Origin: Colletotrichum lupini
Lineage: Eukaryota; Ascomycota; Sordariomycetes; Glomerellales; Glomerellaceae
DNA length: 64,000 nucleotides
Assembly: GCF_023278565.1 (NCBI RefSeq)
Contig: NC_064677.1
Location: forward strand, 5,394,001-5,458,000
Direction: 5' to 3'
Position numbers and translations under genes: made by a program. Positions 35,820 through 48,507 of the stretch are shown here, one piece after another. Each line of letters begins with the position of its first letter. Within the stretch, counting starts at the first letter, position 1. The notes beneath the pieces were generated by a model, which saw only the letters and a program-made list of their open reading frames with translations, made no database searches and was not told the DNA's origin.

Positions 35820-37269
35820 AGCGCAATTACAGCGTGTATGAAAATGTAGAGGCAATGTACCAGCTCGGAGTCTGTTTCCAACAATCTGCTTGTTATACAA
35901 CAAGAGCGTTTGTCATTTCAATGATTTCATCACGAAGTCTTGTCCTCCGCTTATGGAACCGTCGGGATATCGCAGCACCCGTGATGAAATCACTCAAATA
36001 ATAAACCCCTGTTCTTCGACGTTGAAGGGGATCTCATATGGAAGTTCATTTACGACGCCAGTGACCAAGAAGCCTAAGGAACTACCATGTGTGATGATGG
36101 AAATGCCAGGGAGACCTTCACAGTCGGCCGTTCCCCGTCGTGACTAGCAGAGTTCACAGAGTTCTGTCGCAGATCGCGAAACTCGTCGAGGAAACCTGTC
36201 ACCCGGTCGCCTCTATCGCGAATACGCGTCGGACCGCTGATCAACCGACGTCACGTACAATGCTTCTCTAGCCGTCCGTGAGGGTGATGCGGGAAGGCGA
36301 TCAAGTGGGTGTCGAGGGGGGGCGTGTGGTGTGGTCGCTAGTCGCCTTGGGGAAGTCCTGGAAACCCCAACCGTACTCTCAAACTTGAAAAGCCTGAATA
36401 GCCGTGAAACGTATGGGTGTGAGAACAAGCTCAAACTTCAGATCCAGCCTTCATTGCCGTGCTCAAGCTTGAGCTTGAGCTTCAGCTCCCAGGGCCACAA
36501 GACAAAACGCAAAAAGTTGAAATTGCAAATTGAACAGGCTTCATTGGTAGGAAAGTGCCGACTCTCAAAGCTTCTCTTCGCAACGGACCATCTCGATAGA
36601 TCACTCATCACACCAACAGAACCTGTAGCACAAAACGCACATACATTAAGCTCAAGCTTACATCCTAGAGCTGTCCGCAGGCTGGGAGGTTTGCTCCAGA
36701 AGAGAAGAGAAACAGCAAGCTTTCCCCGCGCGTCCGCCCACCCAAGCCGTCCCTTTTGCATATCGCAGCTCGCTTTGTGACGCACGCACATACCCATGCC
36801 TGCTTGTCAGATGCCATCCGGGCCACCCGGGCAGAAAACTCGTCTGATCAATATTCGCAGCTGTGGCTCTTGCCACGCCATCTACAGGAGTCCGATGGGG
36901 ATTGTCTACGCGTGCGCGCGCGCTGCCTCTTCTTTGATGGAATATTCGCTCTCCGTGAAACTTATTCGTATCACAAAACGTAACTCTGTGTGACAATTCT
37001 GAGCAGACCAAGGCATGGAACAATATGCTCTTGCCGTCGACGTCTCACAGGAAGAAAAGGGCATCATTGATCTTTAGTCACTGCGTCATTCATCAGACGG
37101 TTCGGATCGGTGATGCTCTTGATGTGTGATATAATAACAATCTCACACCTCGAGGAGCTAACTGATGACAAGACAAAGACCACCCAGGTTTTGATGTTGT
37201 AGCCTCAAATTTACATAAGCATTCTATATTTCGTTCTCGTCAACTTTAACCAGAGCAAGGTCTTACATC
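35820..37269. other. Intergenic region, no gene recognised
   Basis: About 1.4 kb. Overlapping frames of 119-149 codons near 36331-36797 occur on both strands over the same bases and show no domain. A small AGCTCAAGCTT-like simple repeat lies near 36465-36490, with similar AAGCTCAAGCTT at about 36648. The last 100 bases are a plausible 5' leader for the next gene. Confidence 0.45.
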
Positions 37270-37996
37270 ATGTCCGGCCCTCCTCCTAACCTTGGTCCCA
37301 CGCGAGTGATCCTCCACGTGAAGGGAGACGTGCCAGACTGGAAAGAGGAGTTCAAGCAGTTCCTGTTGACTGTCAAGGACTCGGAAGGATACTTCCGCTA
37401 CCGATGGGGCCCTTGGGAGGAGGACCACAGCAAGCTGGAGATTTTAGCGAGTATGTTCCTGTCCCCTGACTTACACCGCAACTTTGTCCCACTACCAGAC
37501 CGAAACTGACGATGACTTCCCCCTTACCACAGCCTGGGCCCCAGTCGAGCACCGCCAAGCCTTCGGCCGCTGCCCACACCACCAAAAGGCCATCGACGCC
37601 CTCATGCCCGTCCTCAAAGCCGTCCCCTCCAAGTGCCCGCGCGTCGACTTCGACGTCAGCACCATTGTCCCGCCGCCGCCGCAGCTCATCAACAGTCCCA
37701 TTTGCGAAATCATCACCATTACGCACTTCACGGGCGACAAGGACGCCGCGGCGGGCATGATTAAAAAGGTCGAGGCGAATGCCGGGTGCTTGGCGTCCCA
37801 CTCGGGCATCACGGCGACGGACACGCCTGATAACGGGACCGTGTGGTTGGGGTTTGTGGGGTGGCAGGATTATGCTTCGAGTAAGGCGGCGGATAAGAGT
37901 GTGTATATACCGTCTGGGGTGGGCAAGGTTGAGTCGCATCACATCAACTTCAATTTCCCAATCAAGGGGTTCTCTGTTACCAATCCTGGTAGATAA
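37270..37996 (+). CDS. Hypothetical protein with two ferredoxin-like (ABM-type) halves
   Basis: Exons 37270-37450 and 37533-37996 with an 82-base intron (GTATGT...CAG); 214 aa. The splice gives EILATWAPVEH and removes a stop-containing stretch. I do not recognise a named family. The N-terminal half (about 12-70, RVILHVKGDVPDWKEEFKQF then a strand ILATW) and the C-terminal half (about 120-190, CEIITITHFTGDK then a strand TVWLGFVGW) each look like beta-alpha-beta units followed by a strand, as in dimeric alpha-beta barrel (antibiotic-biosynthesis-monooxygenase-like) proteins. That fold call is inference from pattern, not from a motif. No signal peptide or membrane segment, so probably cytosolic. 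Confidence 0.75.
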
Positions 37997-38537
37997 GGTA
38001 GACTTTAGTTGAATGAATGAGAACATGGCGGTTCTGGTTTGAAACTTGATTTCTTCGCGCTGTAGCCCGTGATGGTAGCCTGCCGTGTTGTACCTCGGAC
38101 TGAATGCATGAAGGCAATCTTAGTCCTGCGATGAAACATGAATGTCTTTGAGTTTGTACGCCACTGAGCTGGTCGATCTCAATGTTGATGAGACCTTCTC
38201 GTGTAAGTTCGGCCACGGAGGCAACCTCCAGACTTACTGAGGAAGTAGATTGTGGAGGTTTACTACGTGCAGAAATCAAGACTTGTCAGCTGACTTCTTC
38301 TAACTCCCAAATCGGAAAGTCTGCATAGGGTCGTGACTACAAAAGAATATCTGCTCTGAATCTCGGATGCTAGACTCATGGGGGTTGTCCGTTTCTATGC
38401 TCACATCAGGTCCCCAAGGCTTCAATACGCCTGATTTGAGAAGTCCAATCTGAAGCCCTGCGATTATTAATTACAAATCTCAACAAGGCTGATGAAACGA
38501 AACGATCTACTGCCGTGGCTCCTTCTCTGTTTGTTTC
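37997..38537. other. Intergenic region up to the copia insertion
   Basis: Normal composition; probably the 3' UTR of the 37270 gene followed by spacer. The last five bases, GTTTC at 38533-38537, are the left target-site duplication of the copia element. Confidence 0.5.
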
Positions 38538-38739
38538 TGTCGGATTGGAAGTCTAATTCGACCGCGGCATACAGCCGACTGCGCAGGGGCTAATTAGGGG
38601 CCCTATTTACGATTATCGTAGCTAGCCTAACCTACGGTTAGAACCTCCTTTTTATACCTACGTAGATATTTATATAATTTAATTAATCTCTTCGTTAACT
38701 ACGGTTCGAACTAACTACCTTATAATAGGGATATTAATA
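38538..38739 (+). repeat. 5' LTR of the copia element
   Basis: Starts TGTCGGATTGGAAGTC and ends, after RIP, at ATATTAATA (from ATACCAACA). The first ~60 bases look unmutated, the rest carries C-to-T and G-to-A changes compared with the solo LTR at 48508-48712. Confidence 0.9.
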
Positions 38740-41420
38740 CTAATTAGTAATTAAATTTTATTATCGTAGATCGGTAAGGTATCTCGCTATATAAAAGAGA
38801 CGACTTCTTAATACTATACGGGATAGGAGATTTGTGCTAATTAACTTTATAGAAGTAGACGAAAAAGGAGGCGATTTTTAAATACCGCACGGAATTAAGT
38901 AATCGTAGCCCTTTACTACTTATAAAAGGTCGACGTTTATTACGTTAAACTACGTTAATTAACGGAACTACTTAAGTAACTAGCCTTTTGCTATTGCCCC
39001 GAGTAGCTTTTTTATTAAACGACTTTTCTATAGCCGGCCCGTGATTAGAAATTAATTAGTTAAATTAGTAAAAGTACGGTATAAAAGAGCACCGCGCGAT
39101 TAAAAAAGGGGATTTCTAAACGTAAATATTCTTATTTAGTAGTAAAAGTAACCTTATAAGAGTTATTAAGCTAAGAGATTTACGGTATATAGGAAAGTCT
39201 ATTACTACGAGGATTTTATGGGTATAACCTTAAGCCCGTAATTTAAATAACCTCCTCGTAGCTTTCTTAACTACCCCCCGGGTATTACTTAGGAATATAA
39301 TATAGGGGACGGTTTAATAAAGGAGGAGGGGATTTAGAGGTCCTAATAATATCGAACTAAGAGTATTACGGAGCTTAGAGATTAACCTAAGAAGAAAGCG
39401 GCTACTTTAAAGTAGTCCTACGACCTCCCGCTAGAGTTATTATTAGCCTAAAAAAAGGCTAAAAAGACGAGGATCTGAAGTAAAAAGAAAAGAATCCTCT
39501 AAAGGGCTACTAAAAGGCTTTTTTATAATACTAGCTCCCGGCGCGAGATTACTAATTTCGAAAAATTAACTAAAGAAGCTATTTAGAGATTATAGAGAGC
39601 ACGAGGCTTAGGAGGCTAGAAGTATACGGGATAGTAGAAATCGGTAACTGGTAAAGATCCCGAGACTAATTATTATATCTTCTTATAGTAATATAAACGT
39701 CTACCGCTACTATTATTAAAAGGAACTACTAAAACCTACCCTTTTATACTAGACAAAAAGGAGGATCTTAGTAAGTACAATAGCTAGCAATTTAAAAAGG
39801 TAGTAGTAATTACTAGAAATAGTAGAAATAAGAGTAGTAACGAGACGGCAAAAAGAAGCGGGAATCTCCTAGACCTTAATAAATTCGTCGGGTAGCGAAA
39901 GTACGGATTTATTATAACTAACGCATAGATTAGATATATCCCTATTAAGATTAAACACGCTAGCGATTATTAATACGGGTATAAGCTAGAGCACGACCCT
40001 TAGCGAGTTAGGGTAAGGAAGAAGAGGACGAAACCTAATCCTAAATAGAATCCTAATCCCTTATAAGTAGGTAAATATTAACCCGGACTATTAGAAGACG
40101 TAGATATATAGAATCGCGGATTAGCCTAACGGCGAGTAAATTAACGTAGTATTAATCTATTTAACTAAGGTCTATAAGAAAAAGGGGCTATAGGGGCAAC
40201 CCCTGTTTTACGAGATTATAAATAACCTTAGCTATTAACTAGACAAATAGTTCGCGAGCGCAAGCCTAGGAATTATAAAAGTAGTTAATAGATTCCTTTA
40301 CGGGCAAGGGGTATTACTAGCGCAATTATAATTATAAGAGCTATACGAAATACTAATAACGATAATTATAGAAGAGGAATTCGTGCTATAGAACTAGGCA
40401 TAAGTCGATAGAGCGTATAATCGCTTTAATAAATTTAGAAAAAGGGTAAACGACCTAAATTTCCTCCCTATAATTACTAATAGAAATTTATTATTATAAA
40501 AAGATATACCGGGGCAAAATATAGTACTAGAAGTACGATAATCGATAATTCCGCCTATTTTAATCTATAACTTATTACTATTACTAATATAAAATTCGGT
40601 ACCGGTTAGCTAATAGGAAAAGAGGTAAACGACCCGAAGTTATTAATAGTACGCAGCGACGCAAAGATCGTATATAAATACCGAAAATCTAGTAGCGAAT
40701 ACGAGGTAATTTATAGACTTTAAAAAGATCTTCCTAAAAGAGAAATTATACTCTGGGGGGAAGTATAAGGTCTTATAAAAAACCCTAACGATGTTTTATA
40801 ATTATTACGAAAAAGTCGGAATTAGGGAACATTAGTACTATTTAGTAATTAATATCGTACTCGTAGGCAAAGCCTCTAATTATTACTACGAAGCGGTGCG
40901 TAATCTCGATCGAAACGACTTTCTTAGTATAATTAACGTAATCTAAAGCCGCTTCGAGACCTACGATAGGAACCTAGAGCTCCTATCTAAGCTACGAGTA
41001 ATTTCTTTTATATCTATAGCTAGGATAATAGAGGGTAAATCGTAAATAGAGATCCTCGAAGAGCTTATCGATCGAATCGATAAGCTAGTAAAAACCTAGT
41101 TAAATAAGGGGATAAACGAGCAGAAAGTTAGATATCTTTATACTGTAGTCTAGCGTATACTAAAAATAAAAATAACCCTATACTAAGTATTTAAAAACTA
41201 CGAGACGCTCTACTCAAGGCTAAGATCTAGCTTTAATATTAAGGCGAGAATACTATACTAAACCTACCTCTAGGCATACGACGGCCCTTACTAATAATAT
41301 TAAGTTAATCGAATATATAAAAAAAAAAAAAAAGAGGCTAGATATAGTAATCGCTAATAAAGAGGCCTAGATTTGTTAAATAAGTAGAGATTTAACTTAT
41401 AAGTAGGGTAATAAAAAAAG

Positions 41421-41470
41421 TAATACTATATTTATAAAAAGGATAGATATTAATTAAGTAATTACTCTAA
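41421..41470 (+). pseudogene. copia gag CCHC zinc-knuckle remnant
   Basis: Codons spell a CX2CX4HX4C pattern in which Cys and His positions now read Tyr (TGC/TGT/CAT changed to TAC/TAT), followed by SKKEYTKLYK. The surrounding gag is too degraded to delimit. Confidence 0.65.
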
Positions 41471-42059
41471 GAAAGAGTATACTAAATTATATAAATAGTA
41501 TAAAAAGTCGAGGGTAGTAGATAGTAAAACTAGCCCTCGTTAGTTTAACTAATTCCTCGTTATATATAAGGGTAGATCCGGGGGTACGGAACCTAGCGAC
41601 GGTAGCTAAAGTAGCGGCCTAAAGTATATACCCCCTATAAGAGATTCAGAAGATAAGGAAGATCTTACCCCTTATATTAACGAATTAGATTATAATAAAA
41701 TCGACGATATTAATTACTCTTTTTTTGCCCCGTTAGCTTCTAGAGGATACACGAGGCTAAACGAATAAAGGGTAGTAGAAGCTCTTAATAAGTAGGCTTT
41801 TATTTATAGATAGTAAGGGAAGGTCTTTTAGATAACGGATACGGAGGCGGTTAAAAGGGCGAATTTAATAGGGCCGAAGCCTATTTTCTTAATAATTAAG
41901 GAAAAGACGCTCTCTCTATCGATATTTAAAAAAAAGGAATATAATACCGACTATATCTAAGGGTAACTAGAGGGGTCCTTTTTATACTACTTAAATCCCT
42001 CGAATACTAAGCTCGTATAAGCATTTTACGCGAGTAAAAAGTACGGCCTAGACGATTTT

Positions 42060-42520
42060 TATAGGATTATCCTAGATACTAGGGTATCGTAATAGTTAAC
42101 TAAAAAAAAAGGGTAATTCTAGGCGCTATAGAAGATTGCGCTAGTAATACTTAATATATTAACGGCGGGTATTACGAGGATTAGTTTCGGCTTAGGTAAG
42201 GAAATCGTCGCCCTAGGTATAGTAGAAGTAAAAACGTACTTCGGAACGATAACTTTCTATATTTTACCTATTAATACCCCATTTCTCTTATATCTAAAAG
42301 ACATAGATCGACTAGGCATTATATTTAATAATATAAAGAATAGAATCTTTAGTAGTAAGCACTTCGAGATAGTCGAACGACGATAGGGGCATGCGTTTAT
42401 AAAGCTTACTAACGACACGAAGTTAATTAATTACTTAATAAAAAGTGAGCTTAGAAAACTATACCAGAGATTCGGGTACCCGTCGGTTACGAGGCTATAT
42501 AACCTCCTAAAGTAATTAAG
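42060..42520 (+). pseudogene. copia protease and GAG-pre-integrase remnant
   Basis: One frame reads ILDTRVS (from the D-T/S-G-A/V-S type active site), then PINTPFLLYLKDIDRLGI, then LRKLYQRFGYPSVTRLYNLL, the last matching the R-R-F-G-H-P pre-integrase motif with His now Tyr. Stops fall at Gln/Trp codons. Confidence 0.8.
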
Positions 42521-42559
42521 TAATAATAATATCGAAATAGGGGCGCTAGAGTAGTTAAT

Positions 42560-43440
42560 AAAAGTATGCTACTAATATTAGATAAATGTATAGAGCCTAC
42601 GCAGATTCAAGTTTAAATTGCGTAATAAACTTAACTTTAACTAGGAAATCGTCGTTAATATCTTCTACTTAAATAGTTAGCTAGTACTATATATAATCGA
42701 CGTAGCTATATCTTTCTAAGTAGGGTAATTCCTCTAGGATCTATAAATAAAAATAGTATAAGTAGCCCTGCGAAAAAGCTAGATCGATATATACTAAGGA
42801 CCGCTAGATAGCATTAGAACCGACGCTAGTACTAGTTTTAAGTTAGTAAAATTTAAGGATAATACGACGGCCTACGGTATATAGCTAAAAGTCGTACTCG
42901 TTAAAGCGTACTATAGTATTAAAAAGGTAAAAAGGGCATACTAGTAGTTAAAAAGGGCGTTTAAAATTATTAAAGAGGAAAATCCGGATTCTACCGACGA
43001 CGAATACCTCTAGATAGTACTTAAATACTATAACGATATTATAGGGCCTAACGGACTTATACTAACGCTATTAGTATTTAGAGTATATTTAAGAACGACC
43101 TTAGCCTCGCTACCGTCGCTAGGTATAAGCTAACGAGCCCAAGTAGTTAAAAAAGTAATACGAGTATTATATAAGGTAAGCGCAAAAAGGTAAGTTAACG
43201 AGGTAATTACTATGCGCAATAGGCCTAATATAGGGGATAATCTAAATATACCGCTAAATTCGGATATATAAATATAGCGCGAAATTACTTAATAATAGGC
43301 TAGGCTATATAAGTTAATTTCTATTAACGAGCGCTCTTATATAGTTACGAGAGATCGTAACTAGCTACTTAAAGTATTAATTACGGTAGTTAGACCGTAC
43401 TATATAGATCCTAACGAGGTAATTTTTAACTTATAAAAAA
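42560..43440 (+). pseudogene. copia integrase remnant
   Basis: Readable pieces include LVLYIIDVAISF (the core-domain strand carrying the first catalytic Asp), GPLDSIRTDAS (second Asp region) and, downstream, LILTLLVFRVYLRTTLASLP, the typical post-core text of fungal copia integrases. Many in-frame TAA/TAG codons. Confidence 0.75.
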
Positions 43441-43839
43441 AAGAAGAGCTAGGGGAAACTATATAACCCGCAGTAGAGGTATAAGAAATTATCCTTAACA
43501 AAATCGTTATAGTAATACTAATAGACGACGAGGAAAAGGAAATTGCTAAAAGGGTATTAATATTACTAGCGAGACGTTATAAAAGACCACGACGGCAAGC
43601 CCTAACGCGGCAATTTATTATTAGCAATAAGGTAATTAACACTTTTTATATAATAAAAGAGAAAGCCGATTTCGAGCTAATAGTTAAACTACGTAAGGAA
43701 GGCGTAATTATAACTATTAAAAAACCGTATAAGGGATTAGATCTTATCGAAGTAGATACTCTTTGTAATCGAGGGGTTTATTGATTTATCCTATATAACC
43801 CCGAAAAATATATAAACCTCTGTATATTTAAATTACGAA

Positions 43840-44560
43840 TAGTTTATAAGATTAAAGGGAAAGGAACACCCTAGCCGTATGAGAAGTCTAGATACGTAAT
43901 TTAGGGGTACGGCGACGTTAAAAAAGCGACGCTATTTATATAATTACTTATTATATAGCGCTATAGCTAACGATTAATAATAGTACTAATAGTATCGTTG
44001 CGGAAGAAGGGATACGAGATTTAGAGCCGTAATATTACTTAGGCTTATACCTAATCGGCTACAGGGCTTATAAGGAAAATCCTGGCCTATTTACCGAAGG
44101 AAATAGCTAGTAAGTACTTAGAAAGTACGATTATTAAAGTACTTAAGCTACTATATAGGCTCGCAGAATTAGGTACTTATTAGTAAGCCACTTACCACGA
44201 TTTTTATATTAATTAATTATTAATAATTACCTCTATGTATAACCCGTGCTTACTAGTCGCAGAGTACGAAGGCGACTAATTTAGGATCGTCGGAATGTAG
44301 ACTAACGATATATTAGGCCTATTTGATATTAACTTTATAAAAAAGGAGGATAAGGAGCTTTAGAAAGCGGGCTTCGTAGCGAAGCTAAAAGAGGTCCTTA
44401 TAATAAATACCCCCCTAATATTTAATAGTAGGATTTTTATAATCGAAGGGGAAAACGTCGTCTTTTAATAAAAGGGGTAGGGTAAGAAAATTAACCTCGT
44501 CGATCTGAACGTAACTAACGTTAAGAAGCGGTATAAGGCTAAGCTCGCGCGAGGGGTATA
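43840..44560 (+). pseudogene. copia reverse transcriptase remnant
   Basis: Reads FKLRIVYKIKGKGTP, then YEKSRYVI near the start of the domain, YLPKEIASKYLESTIIKVLK, and YNPCLLVAEYEGD, with the catalytic Asp pair region as QTNDILGLF (first Asp changed to Asn by G-to-A). Confidence 0.85.
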
Positions 44561-44689
44561 TATTATAAGTATTTATTAACCTAAGGCGACTTTTAACTAT
44601 GCTAAAGTAGCGTAAGCTATAAATTTAACTAAACGAGACGTCGAGGTACTTAATAAGCGGCTTAAGTAGTAATAAACGAATCTCGATCG

Positions 44690-45240
44690 AGGTCTCGTTT
44701 ACTACCTAATTAACCTTATAACTAACAAGCTCTACGTCTTTATCGATAGGTTATTTATAAATAATAACGACCTTATTTTACAATTGGGGTATATTATTAT
44801 CCTAGTTAACGAGAGTATAGGCGAGAGCGAATTTACTATATATGGTAATATAATCTATTACTCGTTAATTAAAAGTAAGCGGGTAATAAGAAGTATACTA
44901 GCGTCGGAGGTATACGGTATAATTAACGGCGTTAATCTCTTTTATATAATTTTAATAACGCTAAGGAAGATTACTAATTAAATTAGCCTTCTACTTATTC
45001 TAACGGTTATTTATACCGATTCTTACTTACTATACGAATACTTTATTAAATTAAGAACGACGAAGGAAAAGAGGCTCATAATTAATATTATAGCCCTTAG
45101 GTAATCGTATAAAAGGTGCGAGATACTCGAGATCCGTTAGATTAATAGTAAAAATAACTTTATAAACGCTTTTATAAAAGTAGTACTAAATAAGGGATTA
45201 GAGTAATTCGTAAGTAGCGGAAAAGTTACCGTATAAATAG
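44690..45240 (+). pseudogene. copia RNase H remnant
   Basis: A 65-codon open piece (44784-44981) reads SKRVIRSILASEVYGIINGV, the RNase H region where S-x-x-E-Y/V-Y/x is expected, followed by TDSYLLYEYFIKLRTTKEKR and NAFIKVVLNKGLE. This open piece is transposon, not a host gene. Confidence 0.85.
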
Positions 45241-45364
45241 AGGGATAGGTTATATAAAAAGAGTAGAGAAAAGGGGGAAAAGGAGACGACTTAGTAAACG
45301 GGCCCGAGGTCGAATTATACCTCTAACCGTAGCGGTTAAATCGATAAAAGAAAGAGAAAGTTAG

Positions 45365-45566
45365 TATTAGATTAGAAATCTAATTCGACCGCGGCATATA
45401 GCCGACTATATAGGGGCTAATTAGGGGCCCTATTTATAATTATTATAGCTAGCCTAACCTACGGTTAGAACCTCCTTTTTATACCTACGCAGATATTTAT
45501 ATAGTTTAATTAATCTCTTCGTTAACTACGGTTCGAACCAACTACCCTATAATAGGGATACCAACA
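45365..45566 (+). repeat. 3' LTR of the copia element
   Basis: Same length as the 5' LTR. It begins TATTAGATTAG (RIP version of TGTCGGATTGG) but ends in an almost unmutated GGGATACCAACA, so here too RIP fades at the outer edge. Confidence 0.9.
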
Positions 45567-45571
45567 GTTTC

Positions 45572-46222
45572 AATAATAGTTCCGACTTTAAAGAACACAT
45601 TGGTTGCCACGGCATGGACCGACGGGATGTGTCAACCAAAGAAAACTTAGAGTCCGAGTTGCCCACTCAGAGAGTTGGAACCTAGTAAGTACAACCAGAG
45701 CCGCGGTTAGCCACCTTTATCGCGTGATTGGTGATCTAGTAGATTAGATGACAGCTGAAGAGAGAGTGTGTGCGAACGGCTTTCCAGAAATAGTTAGACG
45801 ATGAACCTGGCTCGTGACTAGTGACAGCAGGACTGGAGCAGTGGAAGTCCGCAATCTCAAGTCACAACTTACATGTTGTGTACGAACCGGATGAGAGGCC
45901 CGAAATGGTAACGTAAAGAAGTGGACAATTGGAAGTCCATGTGATGGTCCAGCGAGGGGAGTTCCGCATAGATTGAATAGGGGGAATAGTACCCATATCG
46001 AGTAAAGAGCTTATTATTTCAGCTACCCGTAGCTATGGATGATGGGACTATACACTTAGGCTTCTAAATTCAAACATGAAGTACAGCGCTGGTAGTTGTC
46101 AATTCATCCACGCTCTTCCGTTCACAGTAACTATCGTTCCGTTTCACTCCGTCGATCAGGTAAATCTTATGAAAGCTCATGCAGACTCGGATTCGTATCT
46201 TTGAGTATTTACCAGGCTCATT
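45572..46222. other. Intergenic region between copia and the flavoenzyme gene
   Basis: Normal composition. It should contain the 3' UTR of the minus-strand gene ending at 46223. A 90-codon frame at 46096-46368 overlaps that gene on the opposite strand and is not a gene. Confidence 0.5.
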
Positions 46223-48383
46223 TCACCCAATGTAATTCTTTCCCATCATCCAAGCATCCTTATCGTAGCACTTTGGCCAGACACCGCCTCTTCCGGGAGC
46301 TAGAATGCCATTGGGATCCAGGGTGTCGTGAATCTCCTCATGCATCTTCCACAGGGCACAATTGTTGAAGTCATAAGCATCCGCAACTTGGTCCATGAGA
46401 CCCACGTGAGTCCTGAAGACGCTCCAGCCGCGAGCCTTCCACTCCTTGACCAGGGTCCGGCCCAACCACTGCGCGCGGCCACGCATGTCCTTATCTTTTC
46501 TGTCATAAGGAATGATGCATACATTGTCTGAAAGTGCGATGTCAGTTCATGCGAACTAAGTAGTTACTTCGATGATCCGATCAAGGGAGGACTTACGCAT
46601 AGTCCGGAAGTATGCGACGTAGTGGCTGATGTAGTCGATGCCCGCCTTGGCAAACAGCTCCTTTGCCAAGGAATATTGCTCCCAAACAGCCTTGCCCTCA
46701 AGTCTGGAAATAGCCGCGACCATGATGACGGAGCAGTTGGGCAGCCACTGCTCCATCCAAGCAAACTCTCCCATGGACGAGATACCTTGAAGGTACGTGG
46801 CTCTGACACGAACCAGGTTCTGCTCACCGGGACACTCGTCGAGCGTGGCCCACTTGCTACCGGGGACCTTGGTCAGCTCCTTTTTGATATCCTCGATGAG
46901 AGCCGCGCGGACTTTGTCGGTGCCGAATACGGCGCCAATGTAGCGCCACCGGCCCGTGTTGAGCTTTTTGGCGATCTTCTCAAAGTCCTCTTCGGGGATG
47001 ACTTCCTTGTGAGAGGCATTGGTATAGCTGGACCTCGGGCCATAATGAGCAGCCTCCAATGTGAGGTTGCGCAAACTGACTGAACTCTGAAGCGTGCCGT
47101 TCTGTAGAGAGTCAGCTGGATCAGATTTACCTTCCAAACCTGGAAAGAAGTCTTACCAGATCAAGGGGCTGAATGCAGTCGACTAGGGCGGCCAGATCGG
47201 CTTCCTTCGCGAAAGTAACAGAGAACGGCGTCATGCCCTGCGGAGCGGGCATCAGCTATGGTCAAAGTTGTTAGTTTTCCCTTTTCGACGTTGTGATCGT
47301 ACTAGGCCAGATTTCATTGGATGAGGCATCTCACCCAGAATCCCATCTTGGTGACAATGCCAGCATTGCCCTGCGAGAATAGACCGTCGTTCATTGGGCC
47401 CCAGCCGTACGGGAACAGAGCGAAACACTCATTGAGCTTCTGATCGGCCGGGTGAACGCCCTGCTCCGCCTGTTTGCGGCCCTCCGGGTCCTGGATCGCT
47501 CCCATTCCCATCCTGGCGACCTCGCCGTTGGGCAGGACCACCTCCATTCCGCTGTGTTTTCCCCATCTATCACCGTACAAGGAAGCACCACCTCCGCGGT
47601 CCAGGGCATTTCCAATCATGGATCCCCAGCCGAGGCCTGACGAGTCTACTCTGATCTTGTCCAAGAGGCCGCGGTCACGCAGATAACTTTTTTTGCGGGA
47701 AGCTTGTCAGTCTCTCGGTTTCTGAGATTCTTTGATGGGATGATCGACGACTTACTCGCTCATTTCCATGAAAGTCACACCCGGCTCAACGATGCAGACG
47801 CACGCTGTCTCATCTAAGTGCAAGATGCGGTTCATATGCGTGCTGAGAATCATCACCAGCGATCCAGGAACCTTGATACAACCTGTCAGTCTTTCATGGT
47901 GGGATATAGGGGTGAGGTGCCGATTGTAGTGCTTACCCTTGGTGCCGAGCCACCGTACGCGAGGTTTCGTCCGGTGCTGATGGGCCATACGGGAACCTTT
48001 GACTCGTTGCACGCAGCAAGAACAGCCTGAATATCCTGCACGCTGCGCGGGTGACACAGAGCTGAGCCCACCAGCTCGCACTCATCGTCAAAGGAACGGT
48101 AGTAGTCGTGGGTGCGGCAGTTGCGTCCAAAATCATCATCTTCGTAGCCCTCAAAGTCACAGCCAGCCGTGATGACAGTGAAGTTCTCGCCTCCAACCGC
48201 GTGGATCACTCGGCGGGCGAATTTGGTGAATCCAGCCTGCGTGACTCCGGGAGGGAGAATCTTGGGGACCTCCACGTCTTGTTGCTGTTGTTGTTGCGTC
48301 GGCGCTCCGTTCTTGGCTCCGTTGCCGGCACCGAGCCAGAAGTGGCCACTGCTAAGATTAGGTGGAACAGCGGCGGTGGTCAT
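46223..48383 (-). CDS. FAD-linked oxidase of the vanillyl-alcohol oxidase (VAO) type
   Basis: Six exons on the minus strand: 48383-47937, 47871-47756, 47686-47335, 47255-47157, 47101-46597 and 46527-46223, introns 55-79 bases; 607 aa. Phases agree throughout. VAO-family enzymes oxidise para-substituted phenols such as vanillyl alcohol or eugenol using FAD and O2. Seen here: the FAD-binding segment PVWPISTGRNLAYGGSAPR (about 131-149), GNALDRGGGASLYGDRWGKHSGMEVVLPNGE, FPYGWGPMNDGLFSQGNAGIVTKMGFW and the C-terminal DPNGILAPGRGGVWP (about 577-591), all family hallmarks in order. The N-terminus is about 40 residues longer than known VAO and includes a run of Gln. No secretion signal. A copia solo LTR lies 125 bases upstream of the start. 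A terpene synthase follows divergently at 50113. Its true substrate is unknown. Confidence 0.93.
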
Positions 48384-48507
48384 GTTGGCGATGTGAGTTA
48401 AAACGTATGTTGAAAATTCTGAGAAACACAATGGGAGGTTAAAAAATTGAAGGCAGTGGTGGCGGCAATGGTAATAACAATATTCTTGGTGATAGCCAAA
48501 GCATATT

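Larger units (their letters stand above)
38538..45566 (+). mobile_element. Complete Ty1/copia LTR retrotransposon, RIP-degraded
   Basis: A 7029-bp element with two 202-bp LTRs (38538-38739 and 45365-45566) and a perfect 5-bp target duplication GTTTC (38533-38537, 45567-45571). LTRs run TG...CA; in RIP-mutated ends this reads TA. A purine-rich tract (AAAAGAAAGAGAAAG) precedes the 3' LTR. The order of readable remnants is gag zinc knuckle, protease, integrase, reverse transcriptase, RNase H, which defines the copia superfamily. All remnants are broken by TAA/TAG at former Gln or Trp codons. The outermost ~60 bases of the 5' LTR keep CpA and TpG, so RIP fades at the edge. Confidence 0.95.

Noticed and set aside
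36331..36797. 149-codon plus and 119-codon minus frames
   Set aside because: Mutually antisense, no motif, simple-repeat content.
44784..44981. 65-codon frame as an independent small gene
   Set aside because: It is the copia RNase H remnant, in frame with RT remnants upstream.
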